64,000 nucleotides of DNA from Maledivibacter halophilus (GCF_900167445.1 NZ_FUZT01000006.1:124001-188000), one strand, 5' to 3'. Counted from the first letter of the stretch, positions 51,257 through 60,140 are shown. Notes: generated by a model not told the origin, from the sequence alone. Numbers and translations: made by a program.

Positions 51257-52120
51257 TTAGTCACAGTAATATTGGTATTTTCTAAATAATCTTTTGGTAT
51301 TTTCAACCTCATCCTGTATTTTATCGTTTTCTAGTGCCAAAGAGGTGAATATAGTGTCTACTATGACTAATTGAGATATTCTAGAGATTTGAGAGGTTAA
51401 TCTAAGATTGTTTTCAATATTTGCAGTATTTAGTACTATATCTGCAGCAGCTATATTTTCATTTCCATATTGGGTTATGAGTATTATCGAAGCATCATTA
51501 TTTCTAGCTATTTCCATGCAATGATGCGCATGCATGGATTTACCTAATGTTGAAAGTACGATTAATAAATCATTTTCTCGTATGCCAATAATACTTTCTA
51601 AACTCAAATGCATATCTTCATAATAAATTGTGTTTATGCCTAATCGCATAAATTTCGTTTGTAAATCCCTAGCGATAATACCTGAAGCCCCTAATGCAAC
51701 TATAAAGATATTTTTATTAGCTTTATGAGTTTTACTAATTAAGCTAACGGCTTTTTCCAATTCTGGCCGATCAATAATCTGATTCGTAAATTCTAATGCC
51801 TTACAGGTTGAAGATGTTATTTTATTTAGAATTTCATAAGGAGAATCATTTGAGTAAATATCCTTTATAGATTTAAAATCGTGTGGAGAAACCAAACTTG
51901 CAGATAATTTTAGTTTGAATTCTGAATATCCAGATAGGCCGAGTTTTTTAGTTAATCTTATTACAGTTGCTTCACTAACATTAGAGTTAACAGATAAAGT
52001 GTTAAGTGACATATCAACAATAGACTCTTTATTGTCAATGATATATTGTGCTAAATTCTGCTCAGCAGGTGTAAAGGAATCAAAATTAGATATTAATTTT
52101 ATTAATATATTACTGGCCAT
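51257..52120 (-). CDS. MurR/RpiR-family transcriptional regulator of the glucitol-type PTS locus
   Basis: 287 residues. N-terminal RpiR HTH (FTPAEQNLAQYIIDNKES and VSEATVIRLTKKLGLSGYSE, to about residue 75) and C-terminal SIS domain (about 125-255; VALGASGIIARDLQ) for a phosphosugar ligand. The ATG at 52120 has AAAGGAG 7-8 bases upstream. Divergent from the Gfo/Idh-PTS operon, with an inverted repeat in the shared region that overlaps the operon promoter, so it is the likely local regulator. It stands where other glucitol loci have GutR or SrlR. Confidence 0.92.
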   Translation of the reverse strand: MASNILIKLISNFDSFTPAEQNLAQYIIDNKESIVDMSLNTLSVNSNVSEATVIRLTKKLGLSGYSEFKLKLSASLVSPHDFKSIKDIYSNDSPYEILNKITSSTCKALEFTNQIIDRPELEKAVSLISKTHKANKNIFIVALGASGIIARDLQTKFMRLGINTIYYEDMHLSLESIIGIRENDLLIVLSTLGKSMHAHHCMEIARNNDASIILITQYGNENIAAADIVLNTANIENNLRLTSQISRISQLVIVDTIFTSLALENDKIQDEVENTKRLFRKYQYYCD

Positions 52121-52213
52121 AATTAAATACTCCTTTTGTTTATATATATCTATATTATACACTAATTGCTATTAAAACTTTATAACAAAAGGGACATTTT
52201 TTATCTTAATTTA

Positions 52214-52272
52214 GTAGTAAAACTTCATAATTTTAAAAAATACTTGAAGTTTTACTACAGAAGGAGTATAAT
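52214..52272 (+). promoter_or_regulatory. Promoter and operator of the glucitol-type PTS operon
   Basis: GTAGTAAAACTTCA (52214-52227) and its exact complement (52245-52258) form a 14-base inverted repeat with a 17-base spacer. TTGAAG (52244-52249), 17 bases, TATAAT (52267-52272) is a good promoter whose -35 lies inside the right arm, so the repeat is probably the RpiR operator. Confidence 0.75.
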
Positions 52273-52352
52273 ATATTAAGAGTTAAATATGAAATATATG
52301 TTATAAGAAGCTTGATTTATAAGAATAATCGAAATATTTTGGAGGGGTTTAA

Positions 52353-53372
52353 ATGAAGAAGTTAAAAGTAGCAGTTGTAGGTGCTGGAATATATGGTATA
52401 AATCATATTAAAGCATTTAGTTGGAACAAAGATGCAGATTTAGTTGCAGTTTGTGATTTGAATCAAGATATTCTAGATGGATTAAAAGATGGATTTAATG
52501 TAAATATTTATACTAATATTGAAAAAATGTTGGAAGACGAAGATTTGGATGCTGTTTCTATTGCAACTCCAGATTTTTTTCATATGGAACCAGCTTTAGC
52601 ATCCATAAGAAAAGGAAAGGATATTCTAGTGGAAAAACCATTAGCTACTACTGTTGAGGATGCTTTAATGATAATCGAGGAAGCTAAGAAGTACAATGTT
52701 AGAGTTGCAGTAGATTATCATAAAAGATGGGATCCAGCAGCAATTAATTTAAAAAATGAATTATTGAAGGAATCTACTGGAGTACCAATTCGTGGTTATA
52801 TGAACATGGATGATATTATAGATGTGCCTACTAAGTGGTTTAATTGGGCTGATAAATCTTCTCCAGTACATTTTCTAGGGACCCATTGTTATGATCAAAT
52901 ACGCTGGTACATGGGATGTGAAGCTGTTAGCACGTATGCTGTTGGAACTAAAAAGCTGTTAAAATCAAAGGGGATAGATTCCTATGATACTATACAAGCC
53001 TTTATTAAATTTGAAAATGACTGTTATTGGACGGTTGAAAATTCATGGATCTATCCATCGGGATTTCCTAAGAATAATGATGGAAGGACTCAAATACTAA
53101 CGGAGAATGCTTTATTAAGATTAGATTCACAGAATAGAGGTTTGGAGTTTTATAGTAATACTAAAGGACAAACTCCAAATTCATATTTTATAATTAATAA
53201 TAATGGAAGGCCCTACGGTTTTGGGATTGAACCGATTAATGATTTTGTTGATTGTATCATTAACAATAAATCTTTTATAGCAGATGGAAAGGATGGGTTA
53301 GAATCATTGAGAATAGCAGAAGCTGTACATTCAAGTTTAGAAAGTGGTGAAGTTGTAAAAATAAAAAGATAA
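52353..53372 (+). CDS. Gfo/Idh/MocA-family oxidoreductase
   Basis: 339 residues. N-terminal NAD(P)-binding fold (VAVVGAGIYGINHIKAF) and the family motif EKPLATTVEDA (about 91-101) with the catalytic Lys; the C-terminal domain has HFLGTHCYDQIRWYMG with a conserved His. Such enzymes oxidise or reduce sugars, polyols and sugar phosphates. GGAGGGG lies 6 bases before the ATG. First gene of the PTS operon; it may replace the sorbitol-6-phosphate dehydrogenase that is absent here. The substrate is unknown. Confidence 0.9.
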   Translation: MKKLKVAVVGAGIYGINHIKAFSWNKDADLVAVCDLNQDILDGLKDGFNVNIYTNIEKMLEDEDLDAVSIATPDFFHMEPALASIRKGKDILVEKPLATTVEDALMIIEEAKKYNVRVAVDYHKRWDPAAINLKNELLKESTGVPIRGYMNMDDIIDVPTKWFNWADKSSPVHFLGTHCYDQIRWYMGCEAVSTYAVGTKKLLKSKGIDSYDTIQAFIKFENDCYWTVENSWIYPSGFPKNNDGRTQILTENALLRLDSQNRGLEFYSNTKGQTPNSYFIINNNGRPYGFGIEPINDFVDCIINNKSFIADGKDGLESLRIAEAVHSSLESGEVVKIKR

Positions 53373-53442
53373 ACAACACTAGCAATACATATCCACTCTA
53401 AATTTGAATGTTTTTATAATAAAAATAAAAGGAGGCATAGCA

Positions 53443-53973
53443 ATGAATAGTATAGTTGGTTTAGCAGAAGGGTTTATAAGTTTTTTCCAAAAAACAGGAG
53501 ATCAAATTGTGGCAAATATAGGAGGTACAATACCTATGCTGCTTGGATTATTATTCCTAATTAACTTTATAATTAAAGTTATAGGGGATAAAAAAATTAC
53601 AAGGATTGCCGAATTCTTAGGAAGGAGTACTATCCTTTCCTATTTGGTATTACCAGCCTTTGCCTGGTTCTTTTTCAGCAGTCCTGGAGCCCTTACAATG
53701 GGAAAATTTCTTCCAGAGAAAAGAAAACCAGGCTTTGAAGATGCTCTTGGAACTACTGTTCATCCATTGACATCTTTATTTCCCCATATAGTTCCAGCGG
53801 AACTATTTATTTGGTTGGGTGTGGCAAACGGTATCACAAAACTTGGACTGTCTACAGCTCCCCTTGCTATACGTTATATTATAACAGGTTTAATTCTCGG
53901 GATGGTTAGAGGAATTTTAACAGAAAAGATTTTTATATATCTCATGAAAAGAAATAAAAGGCAAGTAGCATAA
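53443..53973 (+). CDS. srlA: PTS glucitol/sorbitol-type transporter subunit IIC
   Basis: 176 residues, several membrane spans. Follows the glucitol EIIC pattern: AEGFISFFQKTGDQIVANIG at the N-terminus, STILSYLVLPAFAWFFF, SSPGALTMGKFLPEKRKPGF (about 80-99) and the middle VHPLTSLFPHIVPAELFIWL. The ATG at 53443 has AAGGAGG 7-8 bases upstream; a longer frame would add unrelated residues. The next gene, encoding IIB-IIC, follows after 14 bases. Confidence 0.92.
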   Translation: MNSIVGLAEGFISFFQKTGDQIVANIGGTIPMLLGLLFLINFIIKVIGDKKITRIAEFLGRSTILSYLVLPAFAWFFFSSPGALTMGKFLPEKRKPGFEDALGTTVHPLTSLFPHIVPAELFIWLGVANGITKLGLSTAPLAIRYIITGLILGMVRGILTEKIFIYLMKRNKRQVA

Positions 53974-53987
53974 AGGAGGATTAAAAG

Positions 53988-54992
53988 ATGAGTGTTAAGG
54001 AACTTATTATTGAAAAGGATAATGGAGGTTGGGGAGGTCCACTTCGTATACCAGTGGATACAAAGAAAAAGGTCCTTTCTATGACAGGTGGTGGGATTCA
54101 TCCTATTGCTAGGGAAATAGCTAGACTTGCTGGAACCAAAGTTGTAGATGGATTTAAGTCAGGACTACGAGATGACGAAATTCTTTTAGCAGTTATTAAT
54201 TGTGGAGGAACATTAAGATGTGGAGTTTATCCAAAAAAGAGAATTTTCACTATTAACTTAAATGCTATTGGTCCATCAGGTCCATTGGCTGAATTTATTA
54301 AGGAAGATATTTATGTTTCTGGAGTAACTTCTGAAAGTATTCATATATCTACGGAAGGCTCTGATGTAGAAATAAGAGCAGAAAATTCCCATGAAAATGG
54401 AGCTAAGGAGAAGAAATCTGATTTGAAGGTTAATTCTGATGATGATGCCCAAAAAGAGGCTTGGTTTATATCAGCCATTGAGAAAATAGGAACTTCTCTT
54501 GGAAAGGTTATTTCTTTAGCCTATGAAGCGGGAAAAGAATCTGTAAATACAGTTATAAAAACTGTACTGCCATTTATGGTTTTTGTCAGTGTCTTAGTGA
54601 CTATAATACTTTCTAGTGGTATAGGAAATGCTATTGCAAACGTTTTAAAACCTATGGCAAGTTCATTATTAGGTCTTATAGTGATATCAATAATATGTGG
54701 ATTTCCATTTCTGTCTCCATTGTTAGGTCCTGGTGCAGCTATTGCACAAGTAATTGGTGTATTACTTGGAAGTCAAATAGCCATTGGTGTTATACCACCT
54801 AAATATGCACTTCCAGCATTATTTGCTATAAATGTGCAGGTAGGAGCAGATTTTGTTCCAGTTGGACTATCTATGCAAGAGGCGGAGCCGGATACTATTA
54901 AATATGGGACACCTGCATTTTTAATTTCAAGGCAAATCACGGGACCAATTGCAGTTATTGCAGCATATTTAATGAGCATAGGTATGTATTAA
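53988..54992 (+). CDS. srlE: PTS glucitol/sorbitol-type transporter subunit IIBC
   Basis: 334 residues. The N-terminal IIB domain holds the phosphorylated cysteine in INCGGTLRCGVYP (about 70-82) with GGGIHPIAREIARLAGTK before it. A linker (about 130-155) leads to a membrane domain of about four spans (VLPFMVFVSVLVTIILSSGI, ICGFPFLSPLLGPGAAIAQV). It transports and phosphorylates a hexitol-like substrate with SrlA and SrlB. AAGGAGG precedes the ATG. Confidence 0.93.
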   Translation: MSVKELIIEKDNGGWGGPLRIPVDTKKKVLSMTGGGIHPIAREIARLAGTKVVDGFKSGLRDDEILLAVINCGGTLRCGVYPKKRIFTINLNAIGPSGPLAEFIKEDIYVSGVTSESIHISTEGSDVEIRAENSHENGAKEKKSDLKVNSDDDAQKEAWFISAIEKIGTSLGKVISLAYEAGKESVNTVIKTVLPFMVFVSVLVTIILSSGIGNAIANVLKPMASSLLGLIVISIICGFPFLSPLLGPGAAIAQVIGVLLGSQIAIGVIPPKYALPALFAINVQVGADFVPVGLSMQEAEPDTIKYGTPAFLISRQITGPIAVIAAYLMSIGMY

Positions 54993-55023
54993 ATATGGTT
55001 ATTTAGGTATTGGAGGGATATAG

Positions 55024-55392
55024 TTGGAAGAATATAAATCTAAAATAATAGAGCTAGGTACTTCAGTAGATGAAATGAGTCAATTAGGTATGTTAATATT
55101 ATTTTCCAACGATGCTCCTAGTGAGCTAAGGGATTACTGTATTATTCATGACAATAAACAATTATTAAGGGATTTAAAAGTTAACCAAAAAATTTATTTA
55201 GGAAAGGACCAATATACTATTTCAGCTATAGGAAATACAGCCTTGCAACAATGGCAGGAGTTAGGACATGTGACTCTAAGGTTTGATGGTGAGTTAACTC
55301 CTCAATTACCAGGAACAGTACATTTAAATAACAAATTAAAAGGAATACCTAAAATTGGAGAGTTTATAAAAGTTGAACAGGAGAAAAGTTGA
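55024..55392 (+). CDS. srlB: PTS glucitol/sorbitol-type transporter subunit IIA
   Basis: 122 residues, standard for EIIA-Gut. It matches E. coli SrlB in APSELRDYCIIH (the His near residue 42 is the expected phosphorylation site), AIGNTALQQWQELGHVTLRF (about 72-91) and PQLPGTVHL. It accepts phosphate from HPr and passes it to IIB. TTG start with GGAGGGATATA upstream. Order IIC-IIBC-IIA as in other srl operons; gutM starts 1 base after the stop. Confidence 0.93.
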   Translation: MEEYKSKIIELGTSVDEMSQLGMLILFSNDAPSELRDYCIIHDNKQLLRDLKVNQKIYLGKDQYTISAIGNTALQQWQELGHVTLRFDGELTPQLPGTVHLNNKLKGIPKIGEFIKVEQEKS

Positions 55393-55393
55393 T

Positions 55394-55738
55394 ATGTTGA
55401 AGTTATTAATTATTTTTATGTTGGGAAGCGTTATACAAAATTTCTTATTTTCAAAACAATTAAAAACTTTAAACGCATTTTTCTATAAACTTAGGACTCG
55501 AGGAGATGTTTTAGTTGGGAAAACAAAGCATATCTTTAAACCTGGTGCTATTATAATGATGTTAATGGATAAGGATTGTATTAAAGAAGCATATGTATTA
55601 AAAGGATATAGTGTTTTTTCTAAAATGAAACAATTGGAATACTTAGAAGGCAACCATTTAAATGATATTGATATTGATGATTCTACCATAAAACTGGCAT
55701 TTGATGATGCTGTGGCTAGATTTCAGACTAAGTACTAA
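55394..55738 (+). CDS. gutM: GutM-family glucitol operon activator
   Basis: 114 residues with an N-terminal hydrophobic anchor (LKLLIIFMLGSVIQNFLF) followed by the conserved GutM region (RGDVLVGKTKHIFKPGAIIM, about 38-57). GutM proteins modulate expression of glucitol operons. The ATG at 55394 follows CAGGAG; the longer frame overlaps srlB. In E. coli it works beside SrlR; here the apparent partner is the RpiR-type regulator. Its membrane placement suggests it senses PTS state, which is inference. Confidence 0.85.
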   Translation: MLKLLIIFMLGSVIQNFLFSKQLKTLNAFFYKLRTRGDVLVGKTKHIFKPGAIIMMLMDKDCIKEAYVLKGYSVFSKMKQLEYLEGNHLNDIDIDDSTIKLAFDDAVARFQTKY

Positions 55739-56338
55739 GATTTAAGGAGGACTAATCCTTTGTACCTTATATTGATAAAAAACATCTATACTCGCCCTTA
55801 GTTATTAGCATGATAGAATGGTTTTTCTATAAGAAAATCAATATTGATAATAAAGTCCTGTAGTAAGCAAATGTAAAAAATTCTGTTGCATTTAAAAGAA
55901 ATCCTAAATTTCAAGAAGGATTTCTTTTATTTTTTCTCCAGAAATATTAATAATAATTGAGCAAATTCTTTGACAATACCTAAATTATAGATTTTAGATG
56001 TTCAGTCTTAATCATATAATTCCCCTTTCATATAGCAAACTCATGTTCTGTCCTAGCGTATTTTATTATACCAATAAATATCTATCATTAGTATGAAAAA
56101 ACATACTTTTATAAAAATTTTATAATTTCGACTGCATTCAACATATTTTTTTAGAGTTATTTTATAAAATATTAGATAGGTAATAATCATAACTCAGATA
56201 CTCTAAAGATTTTAATCATGATTTTAAAGGCTACATAATAATATATTTTTGGTTAGCCAAACTATAAAAATGGAAGTGATTTATGAAACTAAGAAGCTCA
56301 AAATGCTGTGGAAATTTGAGTAGAGAAAGGGGTTCAAC
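55739..56338. other. 600-base gap between the PTS operon and the phosphotriesterase-family gene
   Basis: Contains a start-less open stretch (55756-55863) reading FVPYIDKKHLYSP then LVISMIEWFFYKK, perhaps a coding remnant preceded by an AAGGAGG site; the operon terminator (55894-55936); AT-rich sequence; and a small overlapping frame at 56283-56342. No convincing sigma-A promoter was found. Confidence 0.4.
55894..55936 (+). terminator. Terminator of the glucitol-type PTS operon
   Basis: AAAAGAAATCCT (55894-55905) and its exact complement (55917-55928), then ATTTTTT. Confidence 0.9.
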
Positions 56339-56342
56339 ATGA
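56283..56342 (+). CDS. Possible 19-residue leader peptide overlapping the phosphotriesterase-family start
   Basis: ATG after GGAAGTGATTT, encoding MKLRSSKCCGNLSRERGST. Its TGA overlaps the next gene's ATG (ATGA), which would couple translation. The Cys-Cys pair is notable. Overlap and ribosome site favour function; the very small size leaves chance open. Confidence 0.3.
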   Translation: MKLRSSKCCGNLSRERGST

Positions 56343-57271
56343 TTTATACGGTAAGAGGACCAATCGATAAAACACAAATGGGTAAAACACTAGCCCATGA
56401 ACATTTTAGTTGGATATCTGATGAAGATTTTGCAAGCAAAATGTATTTTGACAAACAGTATGATGAATCTTATACTCAGAAACTATTTGATAAAGTTTTG
56501 CCTATACTAAGTGAATTAAGTGCTTCGGGATGCCAAACTATCGTAGAAGCTTCACCACCTCTTGGAGGACAAAATTTAAAACTGTTATATGATTTGTCTT
56601 ACAAAACGAACGTAAACATCATTTCATGTACAGGGATGAACATTACTAAGTATGCACATCGTATTTTTCAAGAAAATTTTGAAGTGCAATTGGCAAAAAA
56701 GTGGATTCAAGACTTTAAGGAAGGTCTAGATGTTATTGATGATGTATGTATAAAACCAGGCTATATTAAATTGCTTTTCGATCGAGGAGGTGTTAATGCT
56801 GTAGACGAGGCTATGCTCAAAGCTGCTGCTATAGCCTGTAATGCCACGGGAATGCCAATTCACTGTCATGTATTGGAGGCAGAACATATGCCTAAAGTCA
56901 TAACAATCCTACAAAAAATGAAAGTGCCACCTCATAAATTCGTATGGGCACATGCAGATCATGAAGGTCATCTGGAAACGATTCTGCAAGTTGTTGAGAA
57001 GGGTTATTGGGTTGGTTTTGATGGCATAAGAGAAGGCACTTATGAATCACGAAAAAAACTTATTGAGCATGCCATTACATATAATTATAGTCATCAAGTG
57101 ATTCTCTCGGAGGATTATGATTTTTGTGAAGAGAGTGAAAAGAAAAATGGAATAGAAAGATATTGCGCTTTTTTTAATGTATTTATACCGTACTGTATAA
57201 AAAATGGTATCCCTCAAGAGGTGATTGAAAGCATTATTATAGAAAATTCTGCAAGATTTTACGACATTTAG
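56339..57271 (+). CDS. Phosphotriesterase-family metallohydrolase (lactonase-like)
   Basis: 310 residues, TIM-barrel amidohydrolase. Metal ligands look present: HEH in LAHEHFSW (about 20-22), the bridging Lys in KPGYIK, histidines in IHCHVLEAEH (about 178-187) and HADHEG, and an Asp in SEDYDF near the end. Family members include phosphotriesterases, lactonases and sugar-phosphate lactonases. Lying after a Gfo/Idh dehydrogenase and PTS genes, it could open a lactone made by that dehydrogenase, which is inference. AGAAAGGGG precedes the ATG. It is separated from the PTS operon by a terminator. Confidence 0.88.
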   Translation: MIYTVRGPIDKTQMGKTLAHEHFSWISDEDFASKMYFDKQYDESYTQKLFDKVLPILSELSASGCQTIVEASPPLGGQNLKLLYDLSYKTNVNIISCTGMNITKYAHRIFQENFEVQLAKKWIQDFKEGLDVIDDVCIKPGYIKLLFDRGGVNAVDEAMLKAAAIACNATGMPIHCHVLEAEHMPKVITILQKMKVPPHKFVWAHADHEGHLETILQVVEKGYWVGFDGIREGTYESRKKLIEHAITYNYSHQVILSEDYDFCEESEKKNGIERYCAFFNVFIPYCIKNGIPQEVIESIIIENSARFYDI

Positions 57272-57412
57272 ATTCGAAAAAAGTGTCTATCATATTGACA
57301 TAGATCCATGCCTTAGCGATAGCTTATAGAATACAAAGAAAAAATACGTCTAAATGAGATTTTCAGAAATTAACTGAGGACTTAACGAAGTTATTATGAC
57401 TCAAAAAAGAGT

Positions 57413-57440
57413 AAAAGGCCATAAAAGCGACCTTTTTTCA
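57413..57440. terminator. Bidirectional hairpin between the phosphotriesterase-family gene and the 104-residue gene
   Basis: AAAAGG (57413-57418) pairs with CCTTTT (57431-57436); T run on the plus side and A run on the other. Confidence 0.6.
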
Positions 57441-57446
57441 AAAAAA

Positions 57447-57761
57447 CTATTTTGGTTGACCAGCAGCCCATTCAAGAATTTTACCCGTTTTATCCCATGT
57501 CATAAATAGAAAAGGTGACTGTAATATAATGTTGGGTATTGAGTCAATAAGTGGTTTATCAACAACATGGTATATCAAATATAATTTATCATCGTGAGAT
57601 TTTGCAGTAGCGAAATAAAATAAGTCACCTAGGGATACATCACGCATAAAGTAGCTTGATATTACAGTGCCTTCGCCTGGTTTATTTGGAACTGTTGTAT
57701 AGGGATTAAGTCTTCTAGCTTTAGCTAAAAGGTTTTGTGGAATTGAAGTTACTGTATTCAA
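57447..57761 (-). CDS. Hypothetical protein, 104 residues
   Basis: Well-formed gene: GGAGG about 11-12 bases before the ATG, and a terminator just after the stop. Composition is soluble and mixed, with PYTTVPNKPGEGTVISSY in the middle and FLFMTWDKTGKILEWAAG at the C-terminus. No signal peptide, membrane span or cysteine cluster is present. I do not recognise the family. It is convergent with the phosphotriesterase-family gene and divergent from miaB. Confidence 0.72.
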   Translation of the reverse strand: MNTVTSIPQNLLAKARRLNPYTTVPNKPGEGTVISSYFMRDVSLGDLFYFATAKSHDDKLYLIYHVVDKPLIDSIPNIILQSPFLFMTWDKTGKILEWAAGQPK

Positions 57762-57882
57762 AATATTTTCCTCCTAGAATTTAATATAGATAGTTCATAA
57801 TATGCAGTAAAATTATAATTGTTATTTTTAAAAATTATATTTAGGTATATTGAATTTAGGATTAATTTTACAGTTAGTCTGT

Positions 57883-57986
57883 TATAATATATGCCATAAG
57901 TCTTGATTTAAATATCATACATAGCTAAGAAAAAATTCCTAATTTTTTAAAGGTTTAGTCCAGGAAATATTCCCTGGACTTTTTTA
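57883..57986 (+). ncRNA. Candidate small RNA or leader with extended -10 promoter and intrinsic terminator
   Basis: TGTTATAAT (57880-57888) is an extended -10 box. About 70 bases on, an AATT hairpin (57930-57950) and then AGTCCAGG (57957-57964)/CCTGGACT (57973-57980) with six T form a strong terminator. No reading frame lies between. It ends 66 bases before miaB, so it could be an independent small RNA or an attenuator of miaB. Confidence 0.4.
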
Positions 57987-58051
57987 ATTAAAGTAATTTT
58001 GATATAATGTTTTGGTATAATATATAGTATAAACTTTGAGGAGGAAAAACT

Positions 58052-59479
58052 ATGAGCCATAGAAAAAATATAAATATTTCAGATAGAGAATTAGAAAAAC
58101 AGCAACCTTATATAGATGAAATTAGAAAAAAAAATGAAGAATACCATAAAAAAACTGGCAAAATGAAAAAGTATCTAATAAAAACCTATGGTTGTCAAAT
58201 GAATGAACACGATTCGGAAAAACTGGCAGGAATTCTTTCTAATATGGATTATATAGAATGTAATAATAAAGAAGAAGCAGATTTAATAATATTCAACACT
58301 TGTTGTGTTAGGGAGAATGCTGAATTAAAGGTATATGGAAATCTAGGACAATTAAAGGCATTGAAGAAAAAAAATCCTGACATGATTATTGCTGTTTGTG
58401 GTTGTATGATGCAGCAAGCCCATGTAGTAGAACAGATCAAGAAAAAACATCCATTTGTAGATTTAATATTTGGAACCCACAATTTGCATAATTTCCCGGT
58501 TTTGTTAGCAAATTGTAAACAAACAGATAATATGCTCATTGAAATATGGGATGAGGAAGGACAAATCATAGAGGGCATGCCCAGTATTAGAAAATATGGC
58601 TTAAAAGCCTTTGTTAATATTATGTATGGTTGTAATAATTTTTGTACCTACTGTATAGTCCCTTATACCCGTGGTAGAGAAAGAAGTAGACAACCTGAGG
58701 ATATAATCAATGAGGTAAAGCATTTAGTTGAAAATGGTACTAAGGAAATAACATTATTAGGTCAAAATGTCAATTCTTACGGAAAAACTTTGGAAGAAAA
58801 ATTGGATTTTGCAGATTTGCTTTATAGGATTAATGAAATAGAAGGTTTAGAGAGAATAAGATTTATGACATCCCATCCAAAGGATATTTCCAAAAAACTC
58901 ATAATTGCCATTAAGGAATGTGATAAGGTTTGTGAGCATATACATCTTCCTGTTCAGGCTGGAAGTAATAATGTGCTTAAGAGAATGAATAGAAAATATA
59001 CAAAGGAAAAATACCTAGAAATAGTAGAAGAAATTAAAAAACAGATTCCAAATATCAGTATCACCACCGATATAATCGTAGGTTTTCCAGGTGAAACAGA
59101 AGAGGATTTTGAGGACACCTTGGATTTAGTTAAAAAAGTAAAATATGATAATTCCTTTACTTTTATTTATTCTATTAGAAAAGGTACTCCGGCTGCCAAG
59201 ATGGAAGACCAGGTTCCCGAGGATGTAAAGCATCACAGGTTCAATAGACTTTTAAAGTTAATGCATCAATCTGCTGAGGAAAGTAATTTTGAATATAAAG
59301 ATAAAATTGTGGAGGTTTTAGTTGAAGGAGTAAGTAAAAACGATGAAAATATTTTAATGGGAAGAACCAGAACAAATAAGGTTGTGAACTTTGATGGTTC
59401 TAATGATTTGATTGGCAAATTTTGTAATGTGAAAATTACAAAGCCTAAAAACTTTTCATTATATGGTGAATTAGTATAA
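58052..59479 (+). CDS. miaB: tRNA-2-methylthio-N6-dimethylallyladenosine synthase MiaB
   Basis: 475 residues. Adds a methylthio group to i6A37 of tRNA. Order: an extra N-terminal helical stretch, the N-terminal cluster domain with Cys48 ([10 protein letters not shown]), one Cys in FNTCCVREN and one in AVCGCMMQ; the radical-SAM motif CNNFCTYC (about 194-201); and a C-terminal TRAM domain. GAGGAGG 7 bases before the ATG. Followed by ylbF, mutS and mutL, the usual clostridial order. Confidence 0.96.
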   Translation: MSHRKNINISDRELEKQQPYIDEIRKKNEEYHKKTGKMKKYLIKTYGCQMNEHDSEKLAGILSNMDYIECNNKEEADLIIFNTCCVRENAELKVYGNLGQLKALKKKNPDMIIAVCGCMMQQAHVVEQIKKKHPFVDLIFGTHNLHNFPVLLANCKQTDNMLIEIWDEEGQIIEGMPSIRKYGLKAFVNIMYGCNNFCTYCIVPYTRGRERSRQPEDIINEVKHLVENGTKEITLLGQNVNSYGKTLEEKLDFADLLYRINEIEGLERIRFMTSHPKDISKKLIIAIKECDKVCEHIHLPVQAGSNNVLKRMNRKYTKEKYLEIVEEIKKQIPNISITTDIIVGFPGETEEDFEDTLDLVKKVKYDNSFTFIYSIRKGTPAAKMEDQVPEDVKHHRFNRLLKLMHQSAEESNFEYKDKIVEVLVEGVSKNDENILMGRTRTNKVVNFDGSNDLIGKFCNVKITKPKNFSLYGELV

Positions 59480-59516
59480 TGAAGCTTAACATTAAACTAT
59501 ATAAAAGGTGGGTTAT

Positions 59517-59912
59517 ATGAAATATATAGATATTGCTAATGAACTTGGAAGAGAAATGTCAAATTCAAAGGAGTATATTAGACTTTGTGAAGCAGAGAAA
59601 AATTTTAAGAGAGATAAAGAAGCCAGTGAATTAATATCTAAATTTAAAGAAAAGCAAAAAAAATTAAATTTGGCTTCTCAAAGTAATGAAAATATCAATA
59701 TAATAGGTAATAGAGCTGAGTTAAGCAAATTGTTCACTGAGATTGAAGAAAATGATATTATTTCAGAATTAAATACCGCATTAAAGGAATTTTTAATAAT
59801 AAAAGAAAAAATTTATAATGAAATAGAAGCTTATATAAAAATTAAAGATGAAATACTATCTTTTAATAATAATTGTGGCTGCAGTAAAGGCTGTGGCGGC
59901 TGCAAAAAGTAA
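59517..59912 (+). CDS. ylbF: YlbF/YmcA-family protein with Cys-rich C-terminus (Ric complex-type)
   Basis: 131 residues, mainly helical (about 1-110), ending CGCSKGCGGCKK. In Bacillus, the YlbF-YmcA-YaaT (RicFAT) complex carries Fe-S clusters and promotes mRNA processing by RNase Y; the C-terminal cysteines here could be cluster ligands. In Bacillus ymcA directly follows miaB, as this gene does, so it may equally be the YmcA counterpart. The ATG at 59517 has AAAGGTGGG 5-6 bases upstream; the GTG at 59508 lies in that site. Confidence 0.82.
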   Translation: MKYIDIANELGREMSNSKEYIRLCEAEKNFKRDKEASELISKFKEKQKKLNLASQSNENINIIGNRAELSKLFTEIEENDIISELNTALKEFLIIKEKIYNEIEAYIKIKDEILSFNNNCGCSKGCGGCKK

Positions 59913-59921
59913 TTTATAAAC

Positions 59922-59960
59922 CAAACCCATGATAACCTCATGGGTTTAAGCTTTTATTTT
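59922..59960 (+). terminator. Terminator after ylbF
   Basis: AAACCCATGA (59922-59931) and TCATGGGTTT (59937-59946) with a five-base loop; the tail is AAGCTTTTATTTTT. Confidence 0.8.
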
Positions 59961-59975
59961 TATGTTATAATATAT

Positions 59976-60086
59976 AGATGAAGAAATTGTATAAATCTGA
60001 CTTTGTTGGGCTACAGGTATATCCTTGAAGAATTTAAAACTATATAGAAAATGATTTTAAGAAGGTAATTATGCAATTTACTTGAA
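59976..60086. repeat. Degenerate family B palindrome before mutS
   Basis: Left end GATGAAGAAATTGTATAA, right end AAGAAGGTAATTATGCAATT with TTACTTGAAT following. The right end shares 18 bases with the copy at 8126-8258. The middle is diverged. Confidence 0.55.
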
Positions 60087-60140
60087 TAAAATAATAATTG
60101 TTAAAATTACATAAACACTTGGATAATAGGAGGATACTAT

